NCBI GenBank assembly: GCA_001599755.1
Contig: BCHX01000006.1
Location: forward strand, 3,025,336-3,089,335
Length of the DNA: 64,000 bases
DNA from: Gliomastix tumulicola
Taxonomy: Eukaryota; Ascomycota; Sordariomycetes; Hypocreales; Bionectriaceae
Direction: 5' to 3'
The position numbers and the translations under genes are program-made. This document shows positions 1 to 12,263 of this stretch, one piece after another. The stretch's first letter is position 1, and each line of letters begins with the position of its first letter. The notes beneath the pieces are model-generated. The model did not search any database. It was not told the origin of the DNA and saw nothing but the letters and a program-made list of their open reading frames with translations.

Positions 1-268
1 CGCGGTCGTACTCTCGCCGGGTGGTGACGACGGTGGTTCGGCCATCGTGATCGGGGTCGGTGCGAACGAGCGCAATCGTGACACGGGATCGGTGACTTGG
101 TCTAATGATTGATATGACGTCGAACAAGTTGACAAAACTGCTCAGATGATTCGTAGTCGAGCGAAAACAAAAAGGAAAGTAGGTCGGTATAAAGAGTGTT
201 GACAAGTGTCGGTGGCAGCGTTTGTAGCGTCCGAGGAGCCGAGAATAAGGAGATGTGAAGCGAAACCG

Positions 269-287
269 GTCGTCGTCGTCGTCGTCG
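269..287. repeat. CGT trinucleotide microsatellite
   Basis: About six tandem TCG/CGT units in the left-edge intergenic region. Confidence 0.7.
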
Positions 288-1200
288 CTCTGTTTCGTCC
301 GGTCAGCATACATGACGTCGCTTCGCCCCATGCAATCACCCCATAGGCAGGAAGAAGGCGCAAAGCGAAAAGGTGAGGCAGGGCGTCCCCAACTCACCGG
401 TTGATCTCCCCGCTACGAGGGTCGTTGCGCCCGTTCGTCGAAAACGGCTCGGTTGTAGAATAAACAAAAAAAGAAGAAAGAAAATGAGCAAAGCCAGAGC
501 AGCTTTACCTACCTATAACAGAGTCTTACCTAGCTGTCGATGGGCGAGATTGCCGCAGAGCCAGGAATGGCGAGGGCGTCGACTCTCTCTGCTGTTGTGG
601 TTAGTTGTGAAGCATCCAAGAATGGGGGCTTGTGTTTTGGCTCGTGATGGTGGTTGTTGATGCGCCTGCCGCCTAACCAAGTTCCCCTGTGGCGCCAGCA
701 ACGACCATGCCGTTCTGGGTTTAGCGCCAGCTGTCTGCTGGGCAACAACCCCTCCAATGTGGCTGCCGTCTCAGGATGATTGGGGTCACGTGCGCTCCAC
801 TGATGGCCCGTTCGCGCTTGTCCCGATTGGTCGAGACAGCATGTCATGCAAGCCTACCGCATCACGCATGAACAGGTCACCGGTGCCCGATGCAGTCCCG
901 CTGTCAGAGGTGTGTTGGCATGCAGGGAGCATGGACCCTTGTGAGTGGTTACTATTAATTCGTAAGATCTATTCGCGTCTCACTGGTAGTGAAGCGGTCA
1001 TCCGACCGGTGTGTCTTCATGCTATGCTGACTCATTACTACTACCATGGACATGCTAAGAGTACTATAGTACCTGGGAAAGTCGGAATAAAGAGCTAAGT
1101 AGAAGCAATAATAAACAGGAATGTGACTTAGAGTGTGGGCTCTATCGCACTTGATTTCGTAATTTGTCATGACAAGGGGAATGTCTTCATAATCTATGTC

Positions 1201-1229
1201 CTTCTCTCTTTCTCCTCTCTCTCTCTCTC
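1201..1229. repeat. CT-rich microsatellite
   Basis: A CT-dinucleotide-dominated tract immediately beyond the stop codon of the minus-strand ligase gene, so probably inside its 3' UTR. Confidence 0.7.
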
Positions 1230-1235
1230 GGCCCC

Positions 1236-4200
1236 TCAAAGCCTCCTCATAGAAATCTTCACACGAGTCTTCATGTTCGATTGGGCCCCGTCATAGTTCT
1301 GGAGCCTCTCCCCCATGAGATACGTATCGTCGCGAATCTTCACCTTGAGTGCCTTATATCCGCGTCGAATCGTGATAAAATACTTCACAAGCAAGCCCAG
1401 CGAGAGCAGGATCGGGTATGCTCGGCGGTACATATAAACCCTGCGTACCGCATCGTCGCCCTGGAGACCTTGCAGCTCTACACCGCTGAAGATTTCGAAG
1501 AGCCGTACGCCCAGCGGCGGCGCAAAAATGGCGAATCCACCCAGTAAGAGGCCTGGCAGCACGAAGGCCCTGGTCAAGACCCGTACCTCTGGCTGCAACC
1601 AGCCGCGGCGGAAGATGGAGCGAATCGCAGCTGCAAACCTCGAGTTGACCATGAACGACTTGACAAGCTTGGTCCCAATCTTCATGTAGAGAAGGCCCAA
1701 CGTCCACAGCTCAACAACCCTCAGATTGTGTTGAGAACTGCTGTCGCCTATTTTAGCGCCCTGCTCGAGCGACTCGACCGTGGGAGGATTCCTCAGAGTA
1801 TGGGCTGGCAAGGAGATGTACAACTCAACCATGATCGCCAGAGCCATCGGGATAACTCCAAAGACAATCGTATAGGCGTACACCATTTTGGCGGCGAGCA
1901 CCAAGTAGCCGAAGACACTTGTGGCTGGCCCCAATTGGAAGACCTTTCCGCGCCAGAACCAAAACTCAGCCTTGGCATAGAGCCTTCGGTACTGAGAGAT
2001 GCCGTAAAGAATAGGGCAGATGATATGAAGACCTACACAGAAGGCGTAGATATCGTTGGTATGAACGTGATCAGGTATGGTCATCTTGAACAGTGCGCGG
2101 CCGACCATGAGCGGGATTATCGTCAGACTCAGGCCAGTCACCACCGCAAATGACCAGATAAGTAGAATGAACAAGAATATCCTCGTCAAAAGATGTGGCG
2201 GCAGGTATACCGTCTGAAACTGCTCACTTGCATGGAGCCCTTCGATCGGCTTGCCATCCCTTCGCTTTCCGCGGTCGTTGACCTCGAGAAAGACCTGCTG
2301 TCCTTTGGGGATCTTGACGCGATCGGATGCTGGGGCCTTGACGAAGCGGCCATCCGCAACAATCTGACCTGTGGACTCTAGCTTTGTCTTTTTGATTCTG
2401 AGGTACTTCAGTTCGTGGTCAGCCTGCTTCCCCCTTCCCGAGGTTCCGTTGATGATGCTTGGCCAATCCTTCGGGATGACCCGCGTCTTGTCACGATTGA
2501 GTCCGAGGAAGTATCGCTGCCAAAACGGTGCGTTTTGATGTGGCGAGTCAACGGTCATTCGCAGCGTACCCTCTTCGTCGATGCAACGCTCGCCAAAGAG
2601 GAAGTACGTCAGGCGCAGGATGCGAGCGCTCTTCCTAAAGCACCATTGATACATCTTCTGTAGGCTATCGCCGGGCTTGAAGAATTTGAAGGCAAGAGGC
2701 ATGAAGAAGTTGTAGAAGAGGAGATCCACGGGAAACTCCAGAATCGGCTCGTTTGACGCATATTGGATGGGCAGCACAGTCGGCGCAGCCCAGCTGAGAC
2801 TCCATACCACGCCTCCGAGGCAAACCACGACCAGGGTACCATATATAAACGCGGAGAAGAGGATCTTCCGCAGCTGGGTAACGAGGTTGCGCTCGAGTAC
2901 ATCTCGCACTGGATGAAATTCGGGGTCATCAGGGTCTCGGATAAAGTCTAGAAGAGTGTTAGTCGAAGTGGACAAAGAGGCTTGCAGGATTGATACTCAC
3001 AGAGGACGCCGGGTCGCATGATCTTGCGACACATCGACACAAAAAGAGCAAAGTGGAACATGTAGCCAGTACCAACAAACCAATGCACGAAAACTGAGGT
3101 CCAGGGATTGTTGTACGTAAAGAGAAGCCGAGACCTGACAGTTGCATCTGGGAACAGAGGCAACACGGCCAAGTCCAGCAGCAGGCCACAGTAGAGTGGG
3201 AAGACGAGCATCTCGATGCTGATGACAGTAATGACCTTCAAAATGCCACTAGCTTGGTGAATGGAGTCAATCAAAGCAGTTTCCCACTCCTCCAGGGCTG
3301 TCCCACGGGAGATACGAATCCCGCTCTTGATGTACGCAGCCGAGGTCAGGAGTATAGTGAGATAGCCGGCCAAGACGGCCCAAGCGATGTCTCCAGGCGA
3401 CCAGTACGCCAATTCAAGATTGATGGGTAACTTTTCGGTTGAGCCCAGGTCAAGGACCCAAGCACTTGGGTTGAACAGTATCGCGAAGGTCTCGAGATGG
3501 GCATGATCCCACAGGTAGAGGATGATGGCGGCCGCGCTTGACCCTGCTGCACTAGGGGCCTTGAACTGTGCAAGGGCAGAGCCCACGTTTCCAATAGCTG
3601 CGGTAGAGGCCCAGAGGTAGTCCTTGATGATCAAAAGAGCCTCGTGGCTCGCAGCGGACCAGTGGTGAACGCCTGGGCTTGCTATGGGAGCATCGAGGGC
3701 GAGCGAATGCACCACCCGGCTACCTGCACTGAGAAAAAAGGTCCACGACCCCTTTCTTGCGGCGATGACTTGCTGCGCCACCTTGCCTCCCAACCAGCCG
3801 GTGACAATGTCGATGAGGTTGAAAAATACCCATGACAAGAAGCCACCAAAGAAGAACAGAGAGTCCTGGAAGACTTTGGATATTTCATATGCTATGCGAA
3901 CGAAGCGTGCAGGCTTGGCAGCGACCCAGATGGAAATGCGGCCGATGTTGAAGGGCGCAAAGACGAAGCCGAAGAGGGCAATCTGGACAAGCAAGGCGCA
4001 GAAAATGACGTTCTGGAAAAGGTTGGTGATGGGGCCACGCATGCCGAGAAGCTCCATGATACCTTCGAAATCCTCCAGGTCATCGATTGCCTCCGGGTCC
4101 AGAACATCAGCCGGTTCATCTGCGTCGGCTGGATCGATTATTCCATCGTCGAGCGCCTCGGGTCCAGGCGCGGCCTGTGCACCGCCAGCCGGAGCAGCCT

Positions 4201-6139
4201 CATCCATAGGAATGTCGATCCACTGATCATCGTCTTCGATATCCGAGTCATCCACAATGTCAGGCTCAAGACCATCAAACATGAAGGCAGTGGTCTGGTC
4301 CACGAACCATTCCGCTGGGTTGCGAGGTCGGTCGCGGAGGTTGTTCCTGGGCGGAGATGGCAGACGCACAGCCTCCCCTTCCACGGGGGCCGGGATGACC
4401 TCGGGCTCCTGATCGTCGGTTCCTATCGGACTAATAGGAGTGTGTTGGCCCAGTACTGGACTATCATCCGTGGCCTCATCATGTTGGGAGCTAGAGGCCT
4501 CGGCTAACGGTGCGCTAGGCCCAGCAAAGCCCGTATCTAGAGGCGTGAAAGATACTGCACCAATGTCCCCTGCAGCATTTGATGGACCAGAGATTTGTTC
4601 AGGCGGAATTGCAGCAAACGACCAAGTGTTGTTGGCAAGTGGGTTCACGTTGCCGTTCACTTGAGGGCCGTCGGAAACTGATCTTGGCCTGGAGTTGCTG
4701 CGTTCGGCTGGTTGGAGCCAAACGGGCAGAGGAACATCGCGATTCGGATCGGGCGCATATGATCCCGCAGGAGCTTGCTCTCTGTCTCCCGTCTGGAATG
4801 GCGCTTGTTCAGGATCACCGGCAATAGAGGGATCACTCGACTCCGGGGTCAGTTCTACCTCAGAAGAGTCCTTTTCGCTAGATTTAGAGCTCGGAAGAGG
4901 CGGTCTGTCGAGGTCTGGCGAGCCTGGTCTTTCGTGTGGAGGACCGCCGAGTTGTGGACCAACGTATTGAGCGCCAGACGGTTCTACCTCTTCAAGCTCA
5001 TCGTCATCAATCGGATATGGCCTGTCATCAACCATATTGCCCCGGAGTGCACGGTGTCTCAATGGCCGGTTTCGTAGCCTCTCGTGAAAAGCTACCTGTT
5101 CCCCAGTGGGAAATCTCTCGTTTTCTGACTCGTCTGATGAGTCGTCCGCATCAGGCGCGAGAACAGGCTCGGGTACGGGGGGGTTGGCTACAGGTTCCGG
5201 ATCATCGAAGCCCGCACGAATGTTGATGTCTGGCTGCTGTTGGACGACGTAGTCTCGAACCAGAATGACGAGAATGAAGCTCACAATGGCCACAATTGTG
5301 ATGATCTGCCCCTCAAATACAGTGATCACATTATGGTTGACGGTAGCGTTGCGGGTCAGATTTCGGAGAAACTGTACTTGGCTCAGAAGCGAATGCGATT
5401 CGTGCAGCGCCGAGTTGTCTGCAGTCGTGGTCGAGGTACCAGACCCGGTCAAAGGCACAGGAAGGCCAAACACGCGAAGGAGCAGTCGCAAGGCCAAGCC
5501 GCCGTATGATGTCGTTTCCCACCAGCTGAGTAGAGCCTCGACAGAGCCAACAGGGGTAGTCGTCGAGGCAAAGAGAGGACTCGCAGCGCAAACGTCGGAT
5601 CCCAATTCTGTCGATGACAGAGTGATCAGTCCGCTAGAAGCATGGTGTCGGGAAGCCGAACTGCCCCAACTCTCCTGGCTGATCCAGAACATGGCAGACC
5701 ATCCCCGTCGCATAAGCCACGGTAGCCAGCTGACCCAAAAGCTCGTGGCAATGACGACGCGGAGCCACCCGAGGGAGTTCTGAACAAAGTATCTTATAAG
5801 TTGCCTGAAGAAGACCGACCAGGGTAGAGAGGCAGGCATGTTGGGGCTGTAGAATTTGGTGAAGCGGAAAGAGGTCTTGCACAGCTCGCAGTACTTCTTC
5901 TGGGAGTGTGAAAGCCATTCCATCAGGCAATCCTGGTGCACATCTCTAATACTGCCACTGCACTTGCACGGATAGAACAAGGGCTCCTCAGGAGTGCCCT
6001 CACCTCGACAGATGCGGCAAATACCAGGCGCCGAGTCCTCAGCGGCTTGGACCGCCCTCTTCTGGCTTCCCCGGTGTGTTCCTTTGGCGTGGATCTTGGG
6101 CACTCCCGAAGGGGGGCCGCCTGCATGGTGGTCTGCCAT
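1236..6139 (-). CDS. Doa10/Ssm4/MARCH6-type RING-CH E3 ubiquitin ligase
   Basis: Two exons (6139-3001 and 2947-1236) joined across a 53-bp intron (2948-3000, GTGAGT..CTAG) give about 1616 residues. Residues 41-87 form a C4HC3 RING-CH (RINGv) finger: C41, C44, C58, C60, H68, C71, C84 and C87. This is followed by repeated hydrophobic segments consistent with the many-spanning Doa10 architecture, and by a long acidic, Pro/Ser-rich cytosolic stretch (roughly residues 300-690). Family knowledge: Doa10 is an ER and inner-nuclear-membrane ubiquitin ligase that degrades ERAD-C and nuclear misfolded proteins, regulates sterol enzymes, and partners with Ubc6/Ubc7. The yeast protein is about 1320 aa; a length near 1600 is usual for moulds because of the longer disordered insert. 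The ATG at 6139 places the RING near the N-terminus, as expected. The family call is secure; the single intron is well supported by phase and by continuity of the protein. Confidence 0.93.
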
Positions 6140-8318
6140 TCTCTTCTCTCGGCGGCCGTATCAAGATGCAGGAAGCAAGATCGCCTCGTTTCAGGAAGCG
6201 ACCTGCCCACAAAGGGGCGATGTAGTGCTGAGGGTGTCGTCGACAATCGAGCGGCAGACAAGCGGAATGTCGGATCGCTTTAGGGAGAGGGGGAGGGGTT
6301 CATCGCAGCACCGTAAGCCTGAGTGGTTGGTAGACGAAAGGCGCTGAACGACAGTCGTCGAAGTATGATCAGCAGCCTCGGGGCAATCGCTCGGCTGGTA
6401 CGAAGTCGCTATCGGGTTCAAGTCGTGATCGATCGTGGCAGTCGGGCGTGCGATCGGACACTCTTTCTGGTGGCTTCGGCAACGTCGTCGGGCAATTTCG
6501 AGCGGCTGAGCGAACAGGCTCGCTATTGTTGGTACAAATGGCTTCTAATCAGATCAACTGAAGTGCATAAATCAGCAAAGATGAAGACCTGGCGTGTTGG
6601 TATCGTAGGCCTTAAAACAAGCAAAATGCTTGCAGTTGGGAGTTGGTGGCGGTTGCTTCATACAAGATTCCGAACCATCAGCACACGCACGCAAACGCAG
6701 ATGCCACACGCACAGAACGCCACTAGCCGTATTAGGCTAGAGCCGATGAATTGTCACCCGGCGATTCACCAGTCAGAACTTCAGACTCCAGTGCGTTGTT
6801 ATAGAGGAAATCGAAGCTTAATTTGTTGCTTTGCCATAGAAAACTTCTTCTGCAGAAGGTCAAGACTTGTCTGGCTTTGCTCGAGGGCGTAATACTGATC
6901 CAATACCACTAAGACATCAGGCGTCTCCGACCAATGTTTGAGGTGAGGTGCGCATTTCTGCAATAGGGAGGGAGTACTTCTGGTGCCTAAATTCGATACC
7001 TCTCACCTTACCCTGCAGCTGCCTGACATTCTGGTAGGTTCGATAGCAACCAAGTTGATATGGATGGCTGGGTCGATGTGTTCCGCCTTTCCAACGCCTC
7101 GAGATGGAAAGCCTTCTCAATAAGGGTTTCTTGGAACGTTTCACTAGCAGCCTCACGGCGACGGGCTGTTCTCCAGTACCACTTCTCCGGGACGTCACGG
7201 TGAAGGCCCGTCGACTTATGGGGTCATGCAAGTGAATCCAGGCCTATTGCGAAGGTATGATGCCAGTGTCTCAGCCTGTAGCCAATGGAGGCGAGCTCCT
7301 GTGATGTAGATATCCCACCCTCCCGCCCATCTGGCACCGTGCCGTGTTAGCTTATGAAGATGGATGATCAGAGCTGGTTTGGACCTGGCTTGGTGGAGGG
7401 GGCATTAGCTGACAAAAAGGACTGTGAATAGTCTCCCTGCCTACTACTGTGTATGCAATAATTTTTGCCGCCATTAATGTGTCAATACAGGAGGGGCTAT
7501 TCAAGTCGCTGTTCATGTGCGTGAGTGGGACTAGCAGCTCGATGACGTGAATCTGGCTGGTGGATACTGGCGACATAAAAGCTGCGTCATTTGACTCAGT
7601 TCGTTCGCCTGCCAATACAGGACTTTTATGTCGCTCGCTTGCGAGCTTCGACCCTTATCTGCGTGACCTCATCAATGCCAGTATTCACGGTTGTGGCATG
7701 GCGGACCCGAAGGGCTCCTCCTGTGACTATTGGTCTACGCCAGATTCCAGGTTTGTTGCATTCTGCAGCCTGATTTTTGGCTTGTGACGCGAGTTGCCAT
7801 TCGCCGAGGACCCCCCTGGCCCGTGAACGCCCACAGGGAAGCCGTTATCGATTGAGGCGCCAGATCCCGATCAGCATCTGACCTCACTGAAATCCCGTCA
7901 TTCACAAGCGATCCTTTAGCTCTGTACCCTTTCCATTTTCCTGCGCGACCGTGATTTTATCTTCCTCTTCATCCTATTTTTTGACCTCCTTTCCATGCGC
8001 CTTCCGTCCATGCCTGCTCTGAAACTGTTACAGCTGTAACAGCCCACTGCTAGCCCAGCCTCATCTTTTGCAGGCCTGGCCGAGCCTGTGCTCCACCAAT
8101 AGCACCCCTGCTCTGTTTCCGACGCCTCGCTCCTGCTTTTTCGTGCTTCAGGTTCTTGACTAAGGATTTCGCCGCGCTCCTCGTTGCTCGACAATTCTTC
8201 CCTCCTCCACGCTGGGGGCATCGCAGCATTATTCGACGACGCAATCATTGGGGTCATTTCCTCCTTGCTTTGCCGACTCGCATCGATTGAACACTGCCAG
8301 CAAGTTTCGATTGTCAAT
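6140..8318. other. Intergenic region with two divergent promoters
   Basis: About 2.2 kb lie between the start of the ligase gene (minus) and the start of the plus-strand Ala-rich protein gene. Open frames here are short and give no family match. The 3' part (about 7900-8180) is rich in TTTCC and CCT runs, typical of the region just upstream of a fungal transcription start. A tRNA B-box-like string near 6415 has no matching A box or foldable cloverleaf. Confidence 0.5.
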
Positions 8319-11300
8319 ATGGGCGTCGCCGAGAGGAACGGCTCGCTCAAGGCGACCAACGGACACGTGAATGGGAACGCCAAACACGACTCGCCCAAGC
8401 GGAATCCCTCGAAGAGAAAGCGTCCAGGATTCTTCGTCTGGATCTTGAACCAAGTGGCCAGGTACGTAGGAGGACTATTTCATTTTCCAAAGCTTTGTGG
8501 CTCTGTCGGTCACTTCGGAGAACGTCATGGTGGGCTAACCGCGCTGTGTAGGTTGACCACCTGGTTTGCCATCCTCACGATTCTCTTCCGATGCCCTTCG
8601 TCTCTAGACGCATGCAACGAGTCCTCGCCATCCATCTGCAAATACTATTTCCAAACGAAAAACATCGTCACGCCCCACGTACAGCCGTATTACGACCAGT
8701 ATGCCGCGCCCTATGTCGAAGTTGTCCAGCCCTACTATGACACGCTCAGCTCCAAAGTCCTGGACCCTGCTCGAGGCTACGCTATCCAGTACGGCGCTCC
8801 ATACATGGAGAAGGCTCAAGAATATGGTTTCGCACAATGGGAGAAGCATGGCCAGCCTGAGCTCGAAAAGGTCCAGGGCTTTGTCCAGAAGCACTACGAC
8901 CAATCCGTTGCGCCGTACCTCGACCAGGCAACCGTTGCTGTTGGCCCTTATTACGACGTCGCTCTGACGAATGGCAAACGAGCCCTCGGTGAGGGCAAAC
9001 GGGCTTTTGATGAATATGTCCTTCCTGGTTTCGAGGTCGTCCAGCCCTACGCCCTGCAGGGATACGGCGCCGCTTCCCACTTCACCACCAACACGGCCCT
9101 GCCGGCTGCTTGGTGGGCATGGGGCAAAACCTATGCATTTATCGACACAGCCGTCTGGCCTCACATTCGAGTCCTTTACCTTGAGAATGTCGAGCCACAG
9201 CTCGTCCGCATCGGCGAACGGCTAGGTCGTTACAGGACCAAGGTTAGGTCCAAGGCTGGTGACGCTGCTGCTCTGGTCGTGTAAGCAGCGACGTGTCTTT
9301 CTTTAATTCCTCACAATCGCTAACCGCCGTCTAGGGATCCGGTCGCCGAATCGTCCTTTAGCAGGCCCACGCAGGCCGCAAGCTCTTCCACAGCCTCCCG
9401 ACCATCATCAACCGCCACGGCTGTCGACCCAATCGAAGACGACGACGACGACTATGTCAAGCCTGTCGAAGCCCCGCCGGCCACCGAGAACGAGAGCGAG
9501 AAGCGGAAAAAGGCTCGAGAGATGGTGGCAGAGGATCTCGAACTTTGGCAGAACAAATTCGTTGAACGCGCGGACGAGGGTGCTAATGATATGGAAGACC
9601 GCATTGACGAAATTGCCAACCGCATAATCCAAGAGAATGCAGAGACGACCGGCAAGTCCCTCGTCAACCAGCTCGAGGAGTCGGTCAAATCCGAGCTGGA
9701 GTCGCTGAAGCAAAGAATCACGGAGGCGGTTTCGCTTGCTGAGGAAAGCACCGACGCCGCCGAGGAGGCAGCCATCAGTGCGGTCAGGGCAGCTGGTGTT
9801 GCGATTAAGGAGCGGGCCCAGGCTGTTCGCGCGTGGCGCCAGGCCTATGATACCGAGCTTCATACAACCGTGGTCAAGGCGGCAGACACCCATTTCCAGA
9901 TCCTCGATGAGATTCGAGGCCTTGCTCTTCAGCAGATCGGCATGAAGTGGGCGTGGGCCGACGGTGTCACATACAAGGATTGGGCCAAATACCACGAGCT
10001 GAAGAGCACCTTTGGCCAGTGGACAAACCAACTGAAGCAGCTCATCGTCAGCCACCCCAGCCTTCTGGACGCGCAGGACGCCTCTAGTCAGATCGAGGAT
10101 GAGTCGATGGAGATCGCATCTGAAGCTGCAAAAGAGCTTGGACGGCTCAAGGAAGTCGCGCATTGGAAAATTATCGCCAAGGATGCAACGGACAACTTCG
10201 AGTCGGAGGCCATGCAACTAGCCGCCGAAGCCGCCGAGGCAGCGGCCGAGGAGGCACGGAAGGTCGAGGCAGAGGCTCGAAGGGAGGCTGAACAGGCTGC
10301 CAAGAACGCTGCTGAGCAGGCGAGAAAGTTGGCATTGAAGGCCGAAGAGGAGGCCCGCAAGGTGGCTGAAGAGGCTGCTAAGAAGGCGGCTAATGTTGAG
10401 GAGGCTGTCGAGGACGAGGCGCAAGCTGCCGCGTCGGCTGTTTCCGAGTCAGTTGAGGCAGCTACTTCTGCTGCTGCCGACGCCGCGGAGAACCTCACGT
10501 CTTCTGCCGCAAGCGTTGCCAGCGTCGCATCTGATGTCGTTGTCGATGAGGCGTCATCTGAGGTCGAAAGCGTGAGTAGCGTGGTGGACGATCAGTCCAC
10601 CGCCGCCTCCCAGAGTGTCGCGAGCGTTCTCTCGGAAGGCTCCGCCGCCGCCGAGGACACCATCGAGGAGCCTTCTAGTTCTGCAGCCAGCATCGTTTCG
10701 GAAGTTGAGGCGAGTGCTGAGGAGGTCTCGGAAGGCGCAGCGGACGCATATTCTGCCGCCTCAGACTCAGTTGAGAGTATCATCAGCGACGCCTCCAGTG
10801 TCGTTTCTGAGGACACGGCAAGCATCGAGACAGAGGCTGCCGAACTTGTTTCTGAAGCCTCCGATGCCATCGTTGGCGACACCGCCACTATTGTTGCCAA
10901 TGCATCTGACAATGTCGACGAGAGCGATCCGATTTATGTTGAAGAGGACCCGTCGACGGAGAAGGAAGAGACCCCGGCCGATAGTACCGATACTGTCAAG
11001 CCTGTTCTTTTCGGAGCGGTTGCACAGGCTGTCTCTGATCGCCAGCCTATTCTCGAGGATTACGACGAGGACGAGGGGACCAATGTCGTATCGAGCTTCA
11101 CAGGCGCCGCTCAGGAGGCTTATTCTAATGCCGTGGCCGCCGCTGCTGAGCAATATTCGAGCGCTGCATCTGTCGTTTCGGCTCAGATCTATGGCACTCC
11201 GAAGCCTGTGCACGAGCAGCTGTTCGCTTCCGTATCTTCTGCATACGACGGCGCTGTTGCCGCTGCTAGCTCTAGGCTCAGTGAGGCTCTGGCTGCCGCA

Positions 11301-12263
11301 TCATCTGGAGCGTCGCAACTCACGGCTACGACTACCGAGGTAGCGAAGCCTACACCGCTTGTCGACTGGTCCAAGGTTGAAGCGATTGCTGCCCAGCGTC
11401 TGAACGAAGGACGCTTGTGGGCTGAGATTCAGTACCAGAGCGCCATCATCGCTCTCGGCCTCGCCACTCCCACGCCGACTTCGTCTACGGAGAAGTTCTA
11501 CGACCAGGCTAAGCTGAACTACTATGCAGGCCTCGGTCTTGCGCAGGCCAGATACTCGGAGTTTGTAGCAGCCGCTTCGTCTGCTATGCTAGGACTCACA
11601 GCCACGCCCACGCCGACCGATCTCGTTGGCACAGCTTCATCTATCGCATCCGTAGCCAAGGAATCGGCCGCTTCTGCCGCACGGGCCGCTGAAGACGCAG
11701 CAGAGGCAATTTACTCTGCTGCTACGGAAAATGTTGCCGCTGCTGTCAATGCCGTCGACGAGGGCATCTCATCGGCCATTGATGCCGCTAGCGAGAACGT
11801 CTACCTCACCGGCGTTGCGATCACGGAAATGTGGGACAATATCCTCGCCGGAATCGAGGGGCAGGTCTATGGCGAGCAGAAGCACATCGGCTGGTACGAC
11901 AGCCTGTTCAGCGATGCGAGCTCCGCTGCTTCTGCCGCTACGGACAAGGTCGCTGAGGAGGTGTCGCACGCCACTGCGGCTGCGGGCGATTCAGCCGCGA
12001 CAGCATCAGCTGAGGCCGCCAAGCAGTACGCGGCGGTGACCGAGCTGGTCTCGGAGCTGGTCAGTGGCAAGGAGCCGAGCTTCACTGAGAGTGTGCTCTC
12101 CCGCTTGAATGCTGTTTACGCCACCGCGGCTGGCAGCTTCGAGAGCTATGCCAGCGAGGCCAGCGCTGCTGCTGCGTCTGTCGGCGAGAAGGTCGGCAGC
12201 GCGGCGAGCCAGGCGACGGAGGCGATTAAGGAGACGATTAACCACGCCCGCGACGAGCTGTGA
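8319..12263 (+). CDS. Long Ala/Ser-rich, amphipathic-repeat protein with one N-terminal membrane segment
   Basis: Three exons (8319-8461, 8552-9280, 9335-12263) give about 1266 residues; the introns are 90 and 54 bp with clean GT..AG ends and matching phase. The ATG at 8319 has an A at -3. Residues about 34-60 (after the basic SKRKRPG) are hydrophobic and could span a membrane. Residues about 70-250 carry irregular repeats built on PYYD/APY motifs, predicted amphipathic helices. From about 330 to the end the protein is Ala/Ser/Glu-rich, including a long charged Ala coiled-coil (nt 10190-10420) and two ATPTPT motifs bracketing a Tyr-rich helix (11460-11620). Similar fungal proteins are, from memory, often labelled 'transcription factor hoxa13-like', but no homeodomain is visible, so I do not accept that name. 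A structural or lipid-surface role is possible. Function unknown; the gene itself is confident. Confidence 0.82.

Larger units (their letters stand above)
1..1235. other. Intergenic region, left edge
   Basis: I see no convincing gene here. The short open frames on both strands have no recognisable domain and no supporting splice structure. The stretch contains a short CGT microsatellite near 269-287 and a CT-rich tract at about 1201-1229, just beyond the stop codon of the ligase gene on the minus strand. It probably holds the 3' flank of that gene and perhaps the regulatory region of a gene off the left edge. Confidence 0.5.

Noticed and set aside
6415..6425. GGTTCAAGTC string resembling a tRNA B box
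   Set aside because: No A box at the right distance and no cloverleaf pairing upstream or downstream.
6323..6892. 189-codon plus-strand frame upstream of the ligase gene
   Set aside because: No domain, composition unlike neighbouring genes, and located where the divergent promoters are expected.
10767..11213. 148-codon minus-strand frame inside the Ala/Ser-rich protein gene
   Set aside because: The sense strand is a continuous 2.9-kb exon; antisense openness is expected from its low-complexity codons.
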